DNA of 45,192 bases from Acidobacteriaceae bacterium (GCA_003132445.1 PKXU01000088.1:44118-89309); one strand, 5' to 3'; positions 1 through 9,116 are shown, counted from the stretch's first letter. Numbers and translations: made by a program. Notes: generated by a model not told the origin, from the letters alone.

Positions 1-797
1 ACCTGGTAGGGACGGAATATTTCGGCCCGCCTCGCAGCCTCGTGTTCCTGGCCCATGCTGGCCCACGCGTCGGTGTAAACGGCGTCCGCACCATCGACTG
101 CCGCATGCGGATCGGTCAGCAGTTCGATGCGAGCGCCGGTTTCTTTTGCGATCTTGCGTGCATCGGCAACAATCTGCGCATTCGGCGAATATCCCTTCGG
201 CGTGGCAATGCGAATCGACGAACCCAGGCACGCGCAAGTCAGTAAAAGCGAATGCGCCACGTTGTTGCCGTCGCCCACATAGGCCAGCGTAATCTTCTTG
301 AGATCGGCGAAACGCTCCTGCAGCGTATAGTAGTCGGCCAGCGCCTGGCAGGGATGCTCCAGATCGCTGAGCGCGTTGATGACCGGAATCGACGCATAAC
401 CGGCCATGCCTTCGATGGTTTCCTGCGCGAACGTGCGCAGCACAATCACATCTACCCAGCGTTCCAGGTTGTGGGCAATGTCGCTCAGAGTCTCGCGCGC
501 ATCCAGCCGGCTCTGCGATTGATCGACGAACATGGCCGTGCCGCCCAGGCTCGTCATTCCTGCTTCAAACGTGAGCCGCGTTCGCAGCGACGGCTTCTCA
601 AAAAACATCACCATTTGTTTTCCCGCCAGCGACCGTTGAAATACCGAGGGCCGAGACTTCATCAGTTCGGCCAGATGCAGCACCGCCTGTACACCCTGCG
701 GTCCGAGGTCGCGCGTGGAAACCAGGTCTGGGCACCAGAACACGCCGGGAAAAGTTGCCGGCGCAGCCGCCGCTCTGTTTTGCAATGGACTATTCAA
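1..797 (-). CDS. argF: Ornithine carbamoyltransferase, partial (C-terminus beyond left edge)
   Basis: Transfers the carbamoyl group of carbamoyl phosphate to ornithine to give citrulline in cytosolic arginine synthesis. The reverse strand reads an unbroken frame with the carbamoyl-phosphate loop FEKPSLRTRLTFE near residue 60, the segment around HPCQALAD, and the ornithine-domain stretch VGDGNNVAHS. I place the start at a TTG at 797 because an AGGAG lies six bases upstream (804-808 on the plus strand) and the frame has no better start nearby; the upstream ATG at 821 is in the wrong frame and stops at once. It follows argB by 44 bases and is the last visible gene of the argRCBF operon. About 265 codons are visible of the roughly 310 usual for the family. 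An aspartate carbamoyltransferase is less likely given the arg neighbours. Confidence 0.93.
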   Translation of the reverse strand, partial: MNSPLQNRAAAAPATFPGVFWCPDLVSTRDLGPQGVQAVLHLAELMKSRPSVFQRSLAGKQMVMFFEKPSLRTRLTFEAGMTSLGGTAMFVDQSQSRLDARETLSDIAHNLERWVDVIVLRTFAQETIEGMAGYASIPVINALSDLEHPCQALADYYTLQERFADLKKITLAYVGDGNNVAHSLLLTCACLGSSIRIATPKGYSPNAQIVADARKIAKETGARIELLTDPHAAVDGADAVYTDAWASMGQEHEAARRAEIFRPYQ

Positions 798-841
798 TTC
801 TCACTCCTGTCTCGAATCATTCTTGACACTTGGCCCCGCAC

Positions 842-1627
842 TCATGCGCAGGTGACTTCGGTCCCACAATTTAATTTCGTGAGATAAAACTGCGGCAACG
901 CTTCAGCTTCTGCCGCAGGCAATATCCGCACGCGTCCCACGCCGTCTTTTAGCGCGCGCCGGCACGCATCCAGCTTGGGCAACATCCCTCCACTCACTAC
1001 CGAACCCTCGACCATTTCCTGCGCCTGTTTGGTGCTTAACCACGGAATCACGGCTCCTTCTGCGTCCTTCACTCCCGGCACATCGGTCAGGAAGATCAGC
1101 GCATTCGCGTGGCACGCCGCCGCGCAAGCCGCGGCCATTTCATCGGCATTCACGTTGTAGTACTCGCCGTCAGCTCCCAGAGCCAGGGATGCGAGCACAG
1201 GGATTCCTCCCTGCTGCCAGAGTGCTTCGATCCAGCATGGTTCGGCAAAGCAAATTTCGCCGACAAATCCCAGGTCGTTCCCGGGAATATGTTTCCGCCG
1301 CGCCCGAAATGACATGCCATCGCCGCCGCAGAATCCGACCGCTGGCATCCCCGCCGCCTGAATCGCCGCCACTACCTTCTTGTTGACCATCCCGCCCAGT
1401 ACCATCAACGCGACATCGCGCGTTTCCGCGTCGGTCACTCGCAACCCACTGATGAACTCGCTCTTCTTGCCCAGTTGCTTGAGAACGCGGGTCAGCGCTC
1501 CTCCGCCGCCATGCACCACGGCCACGCGATGTCCATCCTGGGCCAGTTCCGCAATCGCTCGAGCACACTTACGTAACGTTGCCGCATCCTCGAGCGCCGC
1601 TCCTCCAATTTTGATTACGATTGTCAC
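842..1627 (-). CDS. argB: Acetylglutamate kinase
   Basis: Phosphorylates N-acetyl-L-glutamate, the second step of arginine synthesis. The 261-residue protein begins VTIVIKIGGAAL, the glycine loop of the amino-acid kinase fold, followed by VHGGGG (nucleotide/substrate loop), SGLRVTD, NVNADEMA and LTDVPGV, all in the order expected. The open frame extends further upstream, but the GTG at 1627 is chosen because it overlaps the argC stop as GTGA (four bases), a normal coupling arrangement, and because the kinase fold starts right there. The N-terminal helix that makes the hexameric, arginine-inhibited form of the enzyme is absent, so feedback inhibition by arginine through that helix is not expected (inference); control may rest more on ArgR. 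Confidence 0.95.
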   Translation of the reverse strand: MTIVIKIGGAALEDAATLRKCARAIAELAQDGHRVAVVHGGGGALTRVLKQLGKKSEFISGLRVTDAETRDVALMVLGGMVNKKVVAAIQAAGMPAVGFCGGDGMSFRARRKHIPGNDLGFVGEICFAEPCWIEALWQQGGIPVLASLALGADGEYYNVNADEMAAACAAACHANALIFLTDVPGVKDAEGAVIPWLSTKQAQEMVEGSVVSGGMLPKLDACRRALKDGVGRVRILPAAEAEALPQFYLTKLNCGTEVTCA

Positions 1628-2670
1628 TGCAGTCCCTCGTCTTCCTGCCATCCATACATCAGATTCATGTTCTGCACCGCCTGTCCTGCCGCACCTTTCA
1701 GCAGATTGTCGATGCACGAAATCAACACCAGCCGCCGGCCGTCTTCCGCCAGGCAAAATCCCAGATCGCAGTAGTTGGTCTGCAACGAAAATTGCACCTG
1801 CGGAAGCTTCGGTGTGTGAAAAATCCGCACCCAGCGTTTGCCTGAATAAAAATTAGTGAAGCACGATTCCACTTCCAGAGGCGTCATCTCACGATTGAGA
1901 TGCAAATAGATCGTCGACAAAATGCCCCGCGGAATGGGAAGCAGGTGCGGCGTAAAGATCAACTCATCGGCGCCGAGTTGGAGCTGTTCCACAATCTCTC
2001 CCACGTGCCGATGGTTGAAAACCGAATAGGCCGACAGGTTGTCAGCCACCGAAACAAAATGCGTCTTCGCAGTCGGTTCCTTGCCTGCTCCCGATACGCC
2101 GGATTTCGAATCGGAGACAATGCCGCGGCTGCGATCGACCACTCCAGCCTTCAGCAGCGGCGCCAGCGCGAGAATTACCGAGGTTGCATAACATCCGGGA
2201 TTGGCCACCAGCGTGGCATTCGCCAGGCGATCGCCGTTCAATTCGGGCAGCCCGTAAACTGCTCTTTCGGTCAATTCCGCCGCCGTCGCCGCATCCGCGT
2301 CTTGAAAGTTATAAATGGCGCGATGTTGCTCCTGCTTCAATCGCCAGGCTCCGCTCAGATCGATGACGCGAAGGCCCTGAGATAACGCCTGCGGCACCAA
2401 CGAGCGCGATGCCTCATGCGGAGTCGCTAGAAACAACAACTCCACTCCCTGCTGCTTCAACGAGGGCCACGAGAGCGAATGCAGCGGGTAACCGCCATTT
2501 CCGGAAAGAGCCGGAAAGACATCCGCCAGATCGGTCGCGCTCCCATTGTCGGCAGAGCGCCGCAGCAGAAACGGTTTTTCCAGACGTGGATGGCGCAGAA
2601 GAATCCGCGTCAACTCCAGCCCGGAGTAGCCGGTCGCGCCCAACACTGCGGTTTTGAGTTTCGCGGTCAT
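1624..2670 (-). CDS. argC: N-acetyl-gamma-glutamyl-phosphate reductase
   Basis: Reduces N-acetylglutamyl phosphate to the semialdehyde with NADPH, third step of arginine synthesis. The 348-residue protein opens with a Rossmann fingerprint, AVLGATGYSGLELTRILL, and carries the catalytic cysteine in VANPGCYATS near residue 160; the conserved histidine region FTPHLLPIPRGILST follows. Length fits the family. The gene sits 83 bases after argR and overlaps argB by four bases, so argR-argC-argB-argF is read as one operon. The 83-base gap is unusually T-rich on the plus strand with imperfect repeats of TAGTTTCTT and holds no gene. Confidence 0.96.
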   Translation of the reverse strand: MTAKLKTAVLGATGYSGLELTRILLRHPRLEKPFLLRRSADNGSATDLADVFPALSGNGGYPLHSLSWPSLKQQGVELLFLATPHEASRSLVPQALSQGLRVIDLSGAWRLKQEQHRAIYNFQDADAATAAELTERAVYGLPELNGDRLANATLVANPGCYATSVILALAPLLKAGVVDRSRGIVSDSKSGVSGAGKEPTAKTHFVSVADNLSAYSVFNHRHVGEIVEQLQLGADELIFTPHLLPIPRGILSTIYLHLNREMTPLEVESCFTNFYSGKRWVRIFHTPKLPQVQFSLQTNYCDLGFCLAEDGRRLVLISCIDNLLKGAAGQAVQNMNLMYGWQEDEGLQ

Positions 2671-2753
2671 TTCTAGTTCAGTTTCTTTATGCTTGCTAGT
2701 TTCTTGATGCTCGTTTTTATCCGTTAGTTTCTCTCTTTTGCTCTTCTGCTCCG

Positions 2754-3197
2754 CTAACTCAGCATTTCTTCAATCCGGCTCGCGAGTTTCCGGGCCTCAT
2801 CCTTGTCTGGACAAACAATCAAAATGGTGTCGTCACCCGCAATCGTACCCACAACTTCGGTCCAATCCGTCTCGTCGAAAGCCGCCGCTACCGGCTGCGC
2901 GCTGCCCACAATGGTTTTGATGACGAGCAAATTTTGCGCCGAGCGGATATCGAGCACGAACTCGCGCACCAGGCGCGAAACCGGCGGCAGCGCAATGCCC
3001 GCGCCGTCGCCGTGCGGCAGGGAATAACCGTGTGAAGTCTTGCTCAGATTCAAATCGCGAATGTCGCGCGAGAGAGTGGCCTGGCCAACTTTGAATCCCC
3101 GCTTGCGCAGAAGCCGCTGAAGGTCCTCCTGGCTGGCGATCGTTCCGTGCTTTAGAACGTCGAGGACCGCCCGTTGTCTCAGTGTTTTATTCATCAT
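2754..3197 (-). CDS. argR: Arginine repressor
   Basis: Hexameric arginine-dependent DNA-binding regulator. The N-terminal winged helix-turn-helix is visible (TIASQEDLQRLLRKRGF, then QATLSRDIRDLNL, recognition helix with conserved S-R-D), and the C-terminal arginine-binding and oligomerisation domain carries VGTIAGDDTILIVC, the GT-AGDDT signature. 147 residues is normal. Two adjacent ATGs (3197 and 3194) can start it; neither has a strong ribosome site because the preceding bases are an ARG-box palindrome, so binding would touch the initiation region itself. First gene of the arg operon, which it probably represses together with itself. Leading a biosynthetic operon is common outside enterobacteria. 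Confidence 0.95.
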   Translation of the reverse strand: MMNKTLRQRAVLDVLKHGTIASQEDLQRLLRKRGFKVGQATLSRDIRDLNLSKTSHGYSLPHGDGAGIALPPVSRLVREFVLDIRSAQNLLVIKTIVGSAQPVAAAFDETDWTEVVGTIAGDDTILIVCPDKDEARKLASRIEEMLS

Positions 3198-3230
3198 GAA
3201 TAAGTATTCACTCTAATGCATAAATATGTT
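3197..3230. promoter_or_regulatory. ARG box (ArgR operator) over the argR start
   Basis: Bases 3197-3210 read TGAATAAGTATTCA, an exact fit to the E. coli-type ARG box core TGAAT-N4-ATTCA, with six-base arms that are perfect inverted repeats. A second, weak half-like box (TGCATAAATATGTT, 3217-3230) begins 20 bases further, the spacing of paired ARG boxes. The first box ends on the A of the first argR ATG. It lies between argR (minus) and glpF (plus). Confidence 0.85.
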
Positions 3231-3402
3231 TCTATCTTACGGTCCTGAGCCGGGATGTCAATAGGAAATGTCCCTATTGGTTGACGTCCGTAAGTCCGAG
3301 TTCGGCAACCTTGGGATGACCTTCAGCGAAAAGCGAGCCGGGAGTTCTGCCCCTTGATAGACTACTTCGCGGCCAGCAGCGTTCCTCGCGTCGCGGAGAC
3401 GA

Positions 3403-4176
3403 ATGAAAACGAAGCCCACTTTGACGGCAGAGTTGATTGCGGAGTTTCTAGGCACGTTTGTGCTCATCCTGCTGGGCAATGGCGTGGTCGCCATGGTCGT
3501 TTTGTTTCCCGCGAAAAATTCCGGAGAAACCGTTCACGGAGGTTTCACGAACATCACGCTTGGATGGGGGCTGGCGGTGACGATGGGAATTTATATCGCC
3601 GGCAAAATCTCAGGCGCGCATCTGAATCCCGCGGTGACTCTGGCTCTCGCCGTTTTTCGCGGCTTCTCTTGGCGTAAAGTTGTGCCTTACTCCATCGTGC
3701 AGACCGCCGGCGCATTCGTTGCGTCGGCAGTGGTCTACTGGAATTACTTGCCCGCTTTCCACCAGGCCGATCCGCAGCTTGAACACACCGCTGGCGTCTT
3801 CACCACTTTTCCTGCTTTCCCCGCTGTGCCGCAGGCAGGATTTCTCGATCAGTTCATTGGCACCGGATTGCTTCTCCTTCTTATTTTCGCCATCGTCGAC
3901 GAGTTCAATGTGCCGCCGGGAGCCAATCTCGCCCCGCTTTTAATCGGCCTGGTCGTGGTGGCTATTGGCATGAGTTTCGGAGGAATGCACGGTTATGCAA
4001 TCAATCCCGCGCGCGATTTCGGGCCGCGCCTTTTTACAGTGTTTGCAGGATTCCATAACAACGGTCTTAGCGATGGAACTCGCGTGTGGTGGGTTCCGGT
4101 GGTTGCGCCACTGCTTGGCGGAGTGGCCGGAGCGGGCCTTTATGATTTCGCAATCCGGCGCTTCTTGCGTTCTTAA
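3403..4176 (+). CDS. glpF: Glycerol facilitator / aquaglyceroporin (MIP family)
   Basis: Inner-membrane channel for passive uptake of glycerol and small polyols. The 257-residue protein has the six-helix, two-half-helix MIP pattern with both signature loops: SGAHLNPAVTLAL near residue 70 and YAINPARDFGPRLF near residue 205. The aspartate after the second NPA (NPARD) is typical of glycerol-conducting members rather than strict water channels. The start has GGAGACG just upstream. glpK begins 110 bases downstream in the same direction, which supports glycerol as substrate; no glpD dehydrogenase is in the window. Aquaporin activity as well cannot be excluded. Confidence 0.93.
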   Translation: MKTKPTLTAELIAEFLGTFVLILLGNGVVAMVVLFPAKNSGETVHGGFTNITLGWGLAVTMGIYIAGKISGAHLNPAVTLALAVFRGFSWRKVVPYSIVQTAGAFVASAVVYWNYLPAFHQADPQLEHTAGVFTTFPAFPAVPQAGFLDQFIGTGLLLLLIFAIVDEFNVPPGANLAPLLIGLVVVAIGMSFGGMHGYAINPARDFGPRLFTVFAGFHNNGLSDGTRVWWVPVVAPLLGGVAGAGLYDFAIRRFLRS

Positions 4177-4286
4177 GTTTTTTGTAAAGAGATCGCTTGC
4201 ATCTCGCATGGGAAGTCGGCCAGCGACTTCGCAAGCGGGCTTTCTGCGGCAACTGTGTTTCCTGCTTATGGTTTAAAGGGGAGATT

Positions 4287-5771
4287 GTGAAATATCTTCT
4301 AGCCCTCGATCAGGGCACAACAAGTTCGCGCGCCTTGCTGTTCGATCGGGAAGGAAAAATCTGCTCGCTCGCGCAACGCGAATTTGATCAACTCTTTCCT
4401 CAGCCTGGCTGGGTCGAACACAATCCGGCGCAGATTTTTTCTTCCCAGATCGCAGTAGCTCGCGAAGCCCTGACTCAGGCCGATGCCCGGCCTCGCGATG
4501 TGGCTGCGATCGGAATCGCCAATCAGCGCGAGACGACCATCGTGTGGGATCGCGACAGTGGGGAACCTGTCTACAACGCGATTGTTTGGCAGGATCGCCG
4601 CACCGCAGATTTCTGCGAGCGCCTCAGAAGCGAAGGTCACGGTCCGCTGATCCAGCAGCGCACGGGCCTCCTGATTGATTCCTATTTTTCTGCGAGCAAA
4701 GTCTCGTGGATCTTACAAAACGTTCCCGGCGTGCGCGGTCGAGCGGAAGCGGGCAAGCTCGCATTTGGCACGGTGGACAGCTGGCTGCTTTGGAAGCTGA
4801 CCGGCGGCCGAGTTCATGCGACGGACGCCAGCAACGCCTCGCGCACAATGCTCTTCAACATTCACACCGGCGACTGGGATCGCGAACTTCTCGATCTGTT
4901 TCAAGTCCCGCTCTCCATGATGCCCGCCGTCAGAGGTTCCAGCGGAGTCTACGGTGAAGTTACCGGCATAAAAGAATTGGAAACTATTTCTCTGGCGGGC
5001 GTCGGTGGAGATCAACAGGCAGCGCTGTTCGGTCAGCGATGCATTCGCCCCGGCCTTACGAAAAACACCTACGGCACCGGATGTTTCATGTTGCAGAATA
5101 CCGGCACGCGCGCAGTGCCATCTTCGAATCGTCTGCTTACCACCGTCGCGTGGAAAATAAAAGAGACCACCGAATATGCGCTCGAGGGCAGCGTCTTTGT
5201 CGGCGGGGCGGTTGTGCAATGGCTGCGGGACGGTCTGGGCTTAGTTCGCAAATCGGAAGACATCGAGGCCCTGGCACAATCGGTCCCCGACAATGGTGGC
5301 GTTTATTTTGTTCCCGCCTTTGTGGGATTGGGCGCGCCCCATTGGGACTCTTACGCGCGTGGTTCCATGTTCGGACTTACCCGTGGTACCAACGCTGGGC
5401 ACTTAGCCCGCGCCGCGTTGGAGAGCATTGCTTACCAGGTTGCCGATTTGCTCGACGCCATGCGCCTCGATTCCGCAGCGTCGGTGCCCGAGCTCCGCGT
5501 AGACGGCGGAGCCGCCGCCAATAACAGCCTAATGCAATTTCAATCCGATATTCTTGGTGTTCCTGTCATTCGTCCCGCCGTCACGGAGACGACGGCGCTG
5601 GGCGCAGCATACCTGGCGGGCCTTGCCGTGGACTTCTGGAAAGATGGTATCGAGGATTCTGCGGCAGCGAATGAGCGTCGATTTGAGCCGAAAATGCCCG
5701 CATCGCAGGCGCGCTCGCTGCGCAACCGTTGGAACGAAGCCGTCTCGCGATCCAAGAATTGGGCGGAGTAA
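4287..5771 (+). CDS. glpK: Glycerol kinase
   Basis: ATP-dependent phosphorylation of glycerol to glycerol 3-phosphate, trapping it in the cytosol. FGGY-family landmarks are in order: [18 protein letters not shown] (phosphate-binding loop), [37 protein letters not shown] in the middle and [17 protein letters not shown] and [13 protein letters not shown] near the C-terminus. The start is set at the GTG at 4287: it has GGGGAG a few bases upstream, and the protein then begins [10 protein letters not shown] exactly as the family does, whereas the 30 codons upstream look like non-coding sequence. Length 494 residues is normal. Co-oriented with glpF, probably one transcript. Confidence 0.96.
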   Translation: MKYLLALDQGTTSSRALLFDREGKICSLAQREFDQLFPQPGWVEHNPAQIFSSQIAVAREALTQADARPRDVAAIGIANQRETTIVWDRDSGEPVYNAIVWQDRRTADFCERLRSEGHGPLIQQRTGLLIDSYFSASKVSWILQNVPGVRGRAEAGKLAFGTVDSWLLWKLTGGRVHATDASNASRTMLFNIHTGDWDRELLDLFQVPLSMMPAVRGSSGVYGEVTGIKELETISLAGVGGDQQAALFGQRCIRPGLTKNTYGTGCFMLQNTGTRAVPSSNRLLTTVAWKIKETTEYALEGSVFVGGAVVQWLRDGLGLVRKSEDIEALAQSVPDNGGVYFVPAFVGLGAPHWDSYARGSMFGLTRGTNAGHLARAALESIAYQVADLLDAMRLDSAASVPELRVDGGAAANNSLMQFQSDILGVPVIRPAVTETTALGAAYLAGLAVDFWKDGIEDSAAANERRFEPKMPASQARSLRNRWNEAVSRSKNWAE

Positions 5772-5903
5772 AACGTGTCTGCGAAAATTGGTAGCAGCCT
5801 TGACTCCAAGCCATTCCGGCAGGGTCATCCTGAACGGAGCCGTTCTTCAGGCGGAGGGAAGGATCTCCGACGCAGGGGGCATCCATAGCGCGCAGAATTA
5901 ATG

Positions 5904-5917
5904 ATTAACGATTAACG
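5904..5917. repeat. Short tandem GATTAAC repeat upstream of the glycosidase gene
   Basis: GATTAAC occurs twice back to back, with degraded AT-rich copies running on to the start codon at 5928. The rest of the 156-base gap (5772-5927) includes a segment around 5823-5875 beginning GTCATCCTGAACGGAG, which resembles the dispersed TCAGGATGAC repeat seen inverted near 40393-40403. No gene seen in the gap. Confidence 0.5.
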
Positions 5918-5927
5918 ATAAAGATAA

Positions 5928-7991
5928 ATGAAGACAGGAAAACGAAAAATGTCGGGTCATCATCCAAGTGCGCTCACGTTGGTTCTTGTCGCTACTTCTT
6001 TCGCGCTCATTCAATCTGCGGCCGCCACAGTACAGGCCGTTCGCGACGCCGACAGCATTACTCTGTCCAATGAAGCGATCGCGGCGACATGGTCGGTCCG
6101 CGGAGCATCATTACAGTGGCAAGGCGCGACCAATAAGCTCACTCGAACCAATTTGCCTCTGACTGGCAATGTGTTTGTGTTGGTGCCTAAAGAAGGTGCG
6201 GTTTTATCTTCATCGGATTTCAAAATTGTCGGCGCGCCTCTCATCGAGGACGCATCCGTTTCGCGAGATTCGCCCACAGCAGCTGATCGCTTGTCGGGCC
6301 GTCAGGTGCGCGTCGAACTTCAAGATACTTCGACTCAGTTGCGTATTACCTGGAAAGCGGTCCTGCGCGAAGGCGCGAATTATATTCGTCAAGAAGTGAC
6401 CATCCATACCGGGCAAAAACCGTTTGCACTCGCGCAAATTGTTCTCATTGACGCGGTCGTTCCCGGGTCGATCATTCCCGGTGCGGTCGTGTCGGGCAAT
6501 GTGAAAGGATCGCCCGTCACTGCTGGCACGTGGTTTCTGGGTTTCGAGCATCCCTTGTCGGAGTGCCGCGTAACCGTAATTCGCGTAACCGTAACCCCTC
6601 TAACCAATGATCGCGCCTCCTGCTGGCTCTCTCGCGAACTTCCAGTGCAAGCTGGCCAAAGCGTTACGTACTCGTCGGTCATCGGCGTGAGTCATGCGGC
6701 ACAATTGCGTCGTGACTTCTTGAAATATATTGAGCTCGAGCGCGCGCACCCTTATCGAACTTTTCTGCACTACAACTCCTGGTATGACTTAGGATACTTT
6801 GACCGCTACGACGAGCGTAGCGCGATCGATGTGGTGCAGACGTTCGGCAACGAACTCACGAAACAACGTGGAGTCAAACTCGACAGCTTTCTTTTCGACG
6901 ATGGCTGGGATGATCCCGCGACGCTATGGAAGTTCAATCCGGGCTTTCCCGATGGCTTGACGAAGGTTGCGCAAACTGCGGCGGAATTCGTCGCTGCGCC
7001 CGGCATCTGGCTGTCTCCGTGGGGCGGCTATGACAAGCCAAAGCAACAGCGTTTGGCTTCCGCTCATGCCCAGGGATTCGAAACCAATGAGGGCGGCCTC
7101 GCTCTCTCCGGACCGAAATACTATCGCTACTTTCGCGACACCTGTCTTGAGATGATCGAAAAATACGGCGTAAATCAGTTCAAGTTTGACGGCACGGGCA
7201 ATGCCGATGAGGTCATTAAGGGCAGCGAATTCGACAGTGACTTTGACGCCGCGATTCATCTCATCGGCGAACTGCGCGCGAAAAAACCAGACCTGTATGT
7301 CAACCTCACCACTGGAACATATCCTTCGCCCTTCTGGTTGCTCTATGCCGATTCCATTTGGCGCGGTGGTGACGATCATAGCTTTGCCGGAGTCGGCAGC
7401 AATCGCCAGCGCTGGATCACCTATCGCGACTCTCAAATTTATCGCTGGGTGGTCGAAGAGGGTCCGCTGTTCCCGATGAATTCGCTCATGCTGCATGGCA
7501 TAATTTTCGCGCGCTACGCGGAGCGGCTGGGCAGCGATCCCGGCCACGATTTTCCTGATGAAGTTCATTCTTACTTTGGCACCGGAACGCAGCTGCAAGA
7601 GATGTACATCACGCCGTCCTTGCTCTCTGCGGACGACTGGGACGTTCTTGCCGAGGCGGCGAAATGGTCACGCGGCAATGCGCAGACGCTCAAAGATTCG
7701 CATTGGATTGGAGGCGATCCGGCGCGGCTTGAAGTGTATGGCTGGGCATCGTGGTCGTCGGAGAAGGCGATCGTAACGCTGCGCAATCCAAGCGACAAGC
7801 CACAGAATTTCACGGCACGTCTGGCGACGCTCCTGGAATTGCCAGTCGGTTCTGTTCCGGTTTACACCGCGCGCAGCCCTTGGAAAAGCGAGAGTGCTCA
7901 AGCACCGCTCACACTTCCCGCACAGCAAGCGCACCCGTTTCACTTGCAACCGTTTCAAGTGCTGACCTTGGAACTGTTACCATCGTCTTAG
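5928..7991 (+). CDS. Secreted clan GH-D glycoside hydrolase (alpha-galactosidase/melibiase-like)
   Basis: Probably hydrolyses alpha-linked galactosides or a related glycan outside the cytoplasm. A hydrophobic signal segment ends near residue 33 (SALTLVLVATSFALIQSAAA). An N-terminal beta-sandwich (about 40-260) is followed by a TIM barrel from YNSWYDLGYF (about 283). SFLFDDGWDD (320s) matches the GH27/GH36 DDGW element, and NQFKFDG near residue 420 supplies the likely nucleophile Asp421, followed by a conserved-looking RGGDD segment as acid/base candidate. A C-terminal beta domain ends the 687 residues. The first ATG lacks a clear ribosome site; the second in-frame ATG (MSGHHPS, 5949) is a fair alternative. 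A 13-base direct repeat inside the gene adds VTVIRVTVT near residue 215. Exact substrate is not readable from sequence. Confidence 0.75.
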   Translation: MKTGKRKMSGHHPSALTLVLVATSFALIQSAAATVQAVRDADSITLSNEAIAATWSVRGASLQWQGATNKLTRTNLPLTGNVFVLVPKEGAVLSSSDFKIVGAPLIEDASVSRDSPTAADRLSGRQVRVELQDTSTQLRITWKAVLREGANYIRQEVTIHTGQKPFALAQIVLIDAVVPGSIIPGAVVSGNVKGSPVTAGTWFLGFEHPLSECRVTVIRVTVTPLTNDRASCWLSRELPVQAGQSVTYSSVIGVSHAAQLRRDFLKYIELERAHPYRTFLHYNSWYDLGYFDRYDERSAIDVVQTFGNELTKQRGVKLDSFLFDDGWDDPATLWKFNPGFPDGLTKVAQTAAEFVAAPGIWLSPWGGYDKPKQQRLASAHAQGFETNEGGLALSGPKYYRYFRDTCLEMIEKYGVNQFKFDGTGNADEVIKGSEFDSDFDAAIHLIGELRAKKPDLYVNLTTGTYPSPFWLLYADSIWRGGDDHSFAGVGSNRQRWITYRDSQIYRWVVEEGPLFPMNSLMLHGIIFARYAERLGSDPGHDFPDEVHSYFGTGTQLQEMYITPSLLSADDWDVLAEAAKWSRGNAQTLKDSHWIGGDPARLEVYGWASWSSEKAIVTLRNPSDKPQNFTARLATLLELPVGSVPVYTARSPWKSESAQAPLTLPAQQAHPFHLQPFQVLTLELLPSS
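6567..6594 (+). repeat. In-frame tandem repeat inside the glycosidase gene
   Basis: CGCGTAACCGTAA occurs at 6567-6579 and again at 6582-6594, a 15-base period that keeps the reading frame and gives the repeated peptide RVTVI/RVTVT. The GTAACC-rich wording resembles dispersed low-complexity DNA near 41070 in kdsC. Confidence 0.7.
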
Positions 7992-8003
7992 CTCGGTCAT
8001 GTA

Positions 8004-8026
8004 GGGACAGCCGCCCTCGGCTGTCC
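8004..8026. repeat. Palindromic REP-like element, GGACAGCC family
   Basis: GGACAGCC and GGCTGTCC form eight-base arms around a six-base loop, directly after the glycosidase stop. The same arms recur twice in inverted pair inside lhr (44652-44779) and a fragment sits at the right edge of the window, so this is a dispersed family rather than a dedicated terminator; there is no T-run after it. Confidence 0.7.
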
Positions 8027-8077
8027 GCCGGGCGCAATCCGGCTATTGCCGAAGCCGTCGGCATACTTTCGTGAATC

Positions 8078-9070
8078 ATGAAAGCCGCTATCTTAACTTC
8101 ACCGCAGCCGATCTCGCAACGTCCGCTGCGAATGACTGATGTCGAGAATCCTGAGCTCACATCCGGACATGTTCTTCTCCGCGTGCGGGCATGCGGTGTT
8201 TGCCGCACTGACCTTCACATCGTGGAAGGCGAACTCCCGCTGATACAGCCGGGCATGATTCCCGGTCACCAAATTGTCGGTGAGGTTATCGGCGGCGCCA
8301 CTAAGGAAATTACCCTCGGATCGCGCGTCGGTGTCTCATGGCTCGGCGGGACCGACGGCACCTGCTCTTACTGCAAACGAGGGCTGGAAAATCTTTGCGA
8401 CTCGCCGACCTTCACCGGATACAGCATTCACGGCGGCTATGCGGAATACACTCTTGCTCGCGCCGACTTCGTCTTCCCGCTCCCCGCGGCACTCGACGAT
8501 CTGCACGCAGCACCACTTCTTTGCGCCGGCATCATCGGCTTCCGCAGCCTGCGCGTTGCCGGTGTCGAACCGGGCGAGCGCGTCGGTTTGTTCGGCTTTG
8601 GAGCGTCCGCTCATCTCGCGATCGCTGTCTTACGCGAGTGGAATTGCGAGGTCTATGTTTCTACGCGCGGGAAATCTCATCGCGAGTTGGCGGCGTCGCT
8701 GGGAGCGCACTGGGTGGGAACAGAAACCGAGAAGCCTCCCGCGGAACTCGACCGTGCCATTACCTTCGCGCCCAGCGGAGATGTAGTGATCGCTGCCTTG
8801 GCAAGCTTGCGCAAAGGCGGAGTGGTGGCGATCAATGCAATCCATTTGGATCGTATCCCTCAGTTTGACTACGACCGCCTTCTGTGGGGCGAACGCCAAC
8901 TGCGCAGCGTCGCTAACATGACTCGCGCGGATGCCCGAGATTTTCTTACGTTGGCCGCACAGATCGGCCTGAAGCCGAAAGTAACTGTGTTTCCCCTCGA
9001 TCAGGCGAATGAAGCGTTGATGGCGGTTAAGAACGACGCGGTGGATGGTGCTGCGGTGATTGTGCCGTAG
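8078..9070 (+). CDS. Zinc-dependent alcohol dehydrogenase (MDR family)
   Basis: NAD(P)-dependent medium-chain dehydrogenase, 330 residues, cytosolic. The catalytic-zinc region is visible: ACGVCRTDLH near residue 40 and PGHQIVGEV near 67 (the usual GHE is GHQ), plus the later cysteine in PLLCAGIIGFRSL. The structural-zinc lobe reads TDGTCSYCKRGLENLC: three cysteines are present, and the first of the usual four is replaced by aspartate. The cofactor fold is LFGFGASAHLAIAVL. It resembles the single-domain AdhA-like subgroup often called zinc-binding alcohol dehydrogenase family 2. The start lacks a clear ribosome site. No operon partner: the next gene is on the opposite strand. Substrate unknown. 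Confidence 0.85.
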   Translation: MKAAILTSPQPISQRPLRMTDVENPELTSGHVLLRVRACGVCRTDLHIVEGELPLIQPGMIPGHQIVGEVIGGATKEITLGSRVGVSWLGGTDGTCSYCKRGLENLCDSPTFTGYSIHGGYAEYTLARADFVFPLPAALDDLHAAPLLCAGIIGFRSLRVAGVEPGERVGLFGFGASAHLAIAVLREWNCEVYVSTRGKSHRELAASLGAHWVGTETEKPPAELDRAITFAPSGDVVIAALASLRKGGVVAINAIHLDRIPQFDYDRLLWGERQLRSVANMTRADARDFLTLAAQIGLKPKVTVFPLDQANEALMAVKNDAVDGAAVIVP

Positions 9071-9116
9071 ACGGAGCACTGAAAGTTTTCATTGAGGCAT
9101 AAGCTGCAAGAGGGCG

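Noticed and set aside
8004-8026. Palindrome after the glycosidase as a dedicated terminator
   Set aside because: Same sequence recurs inside lhr and no T-run follows; treated as a dispersed repeat.
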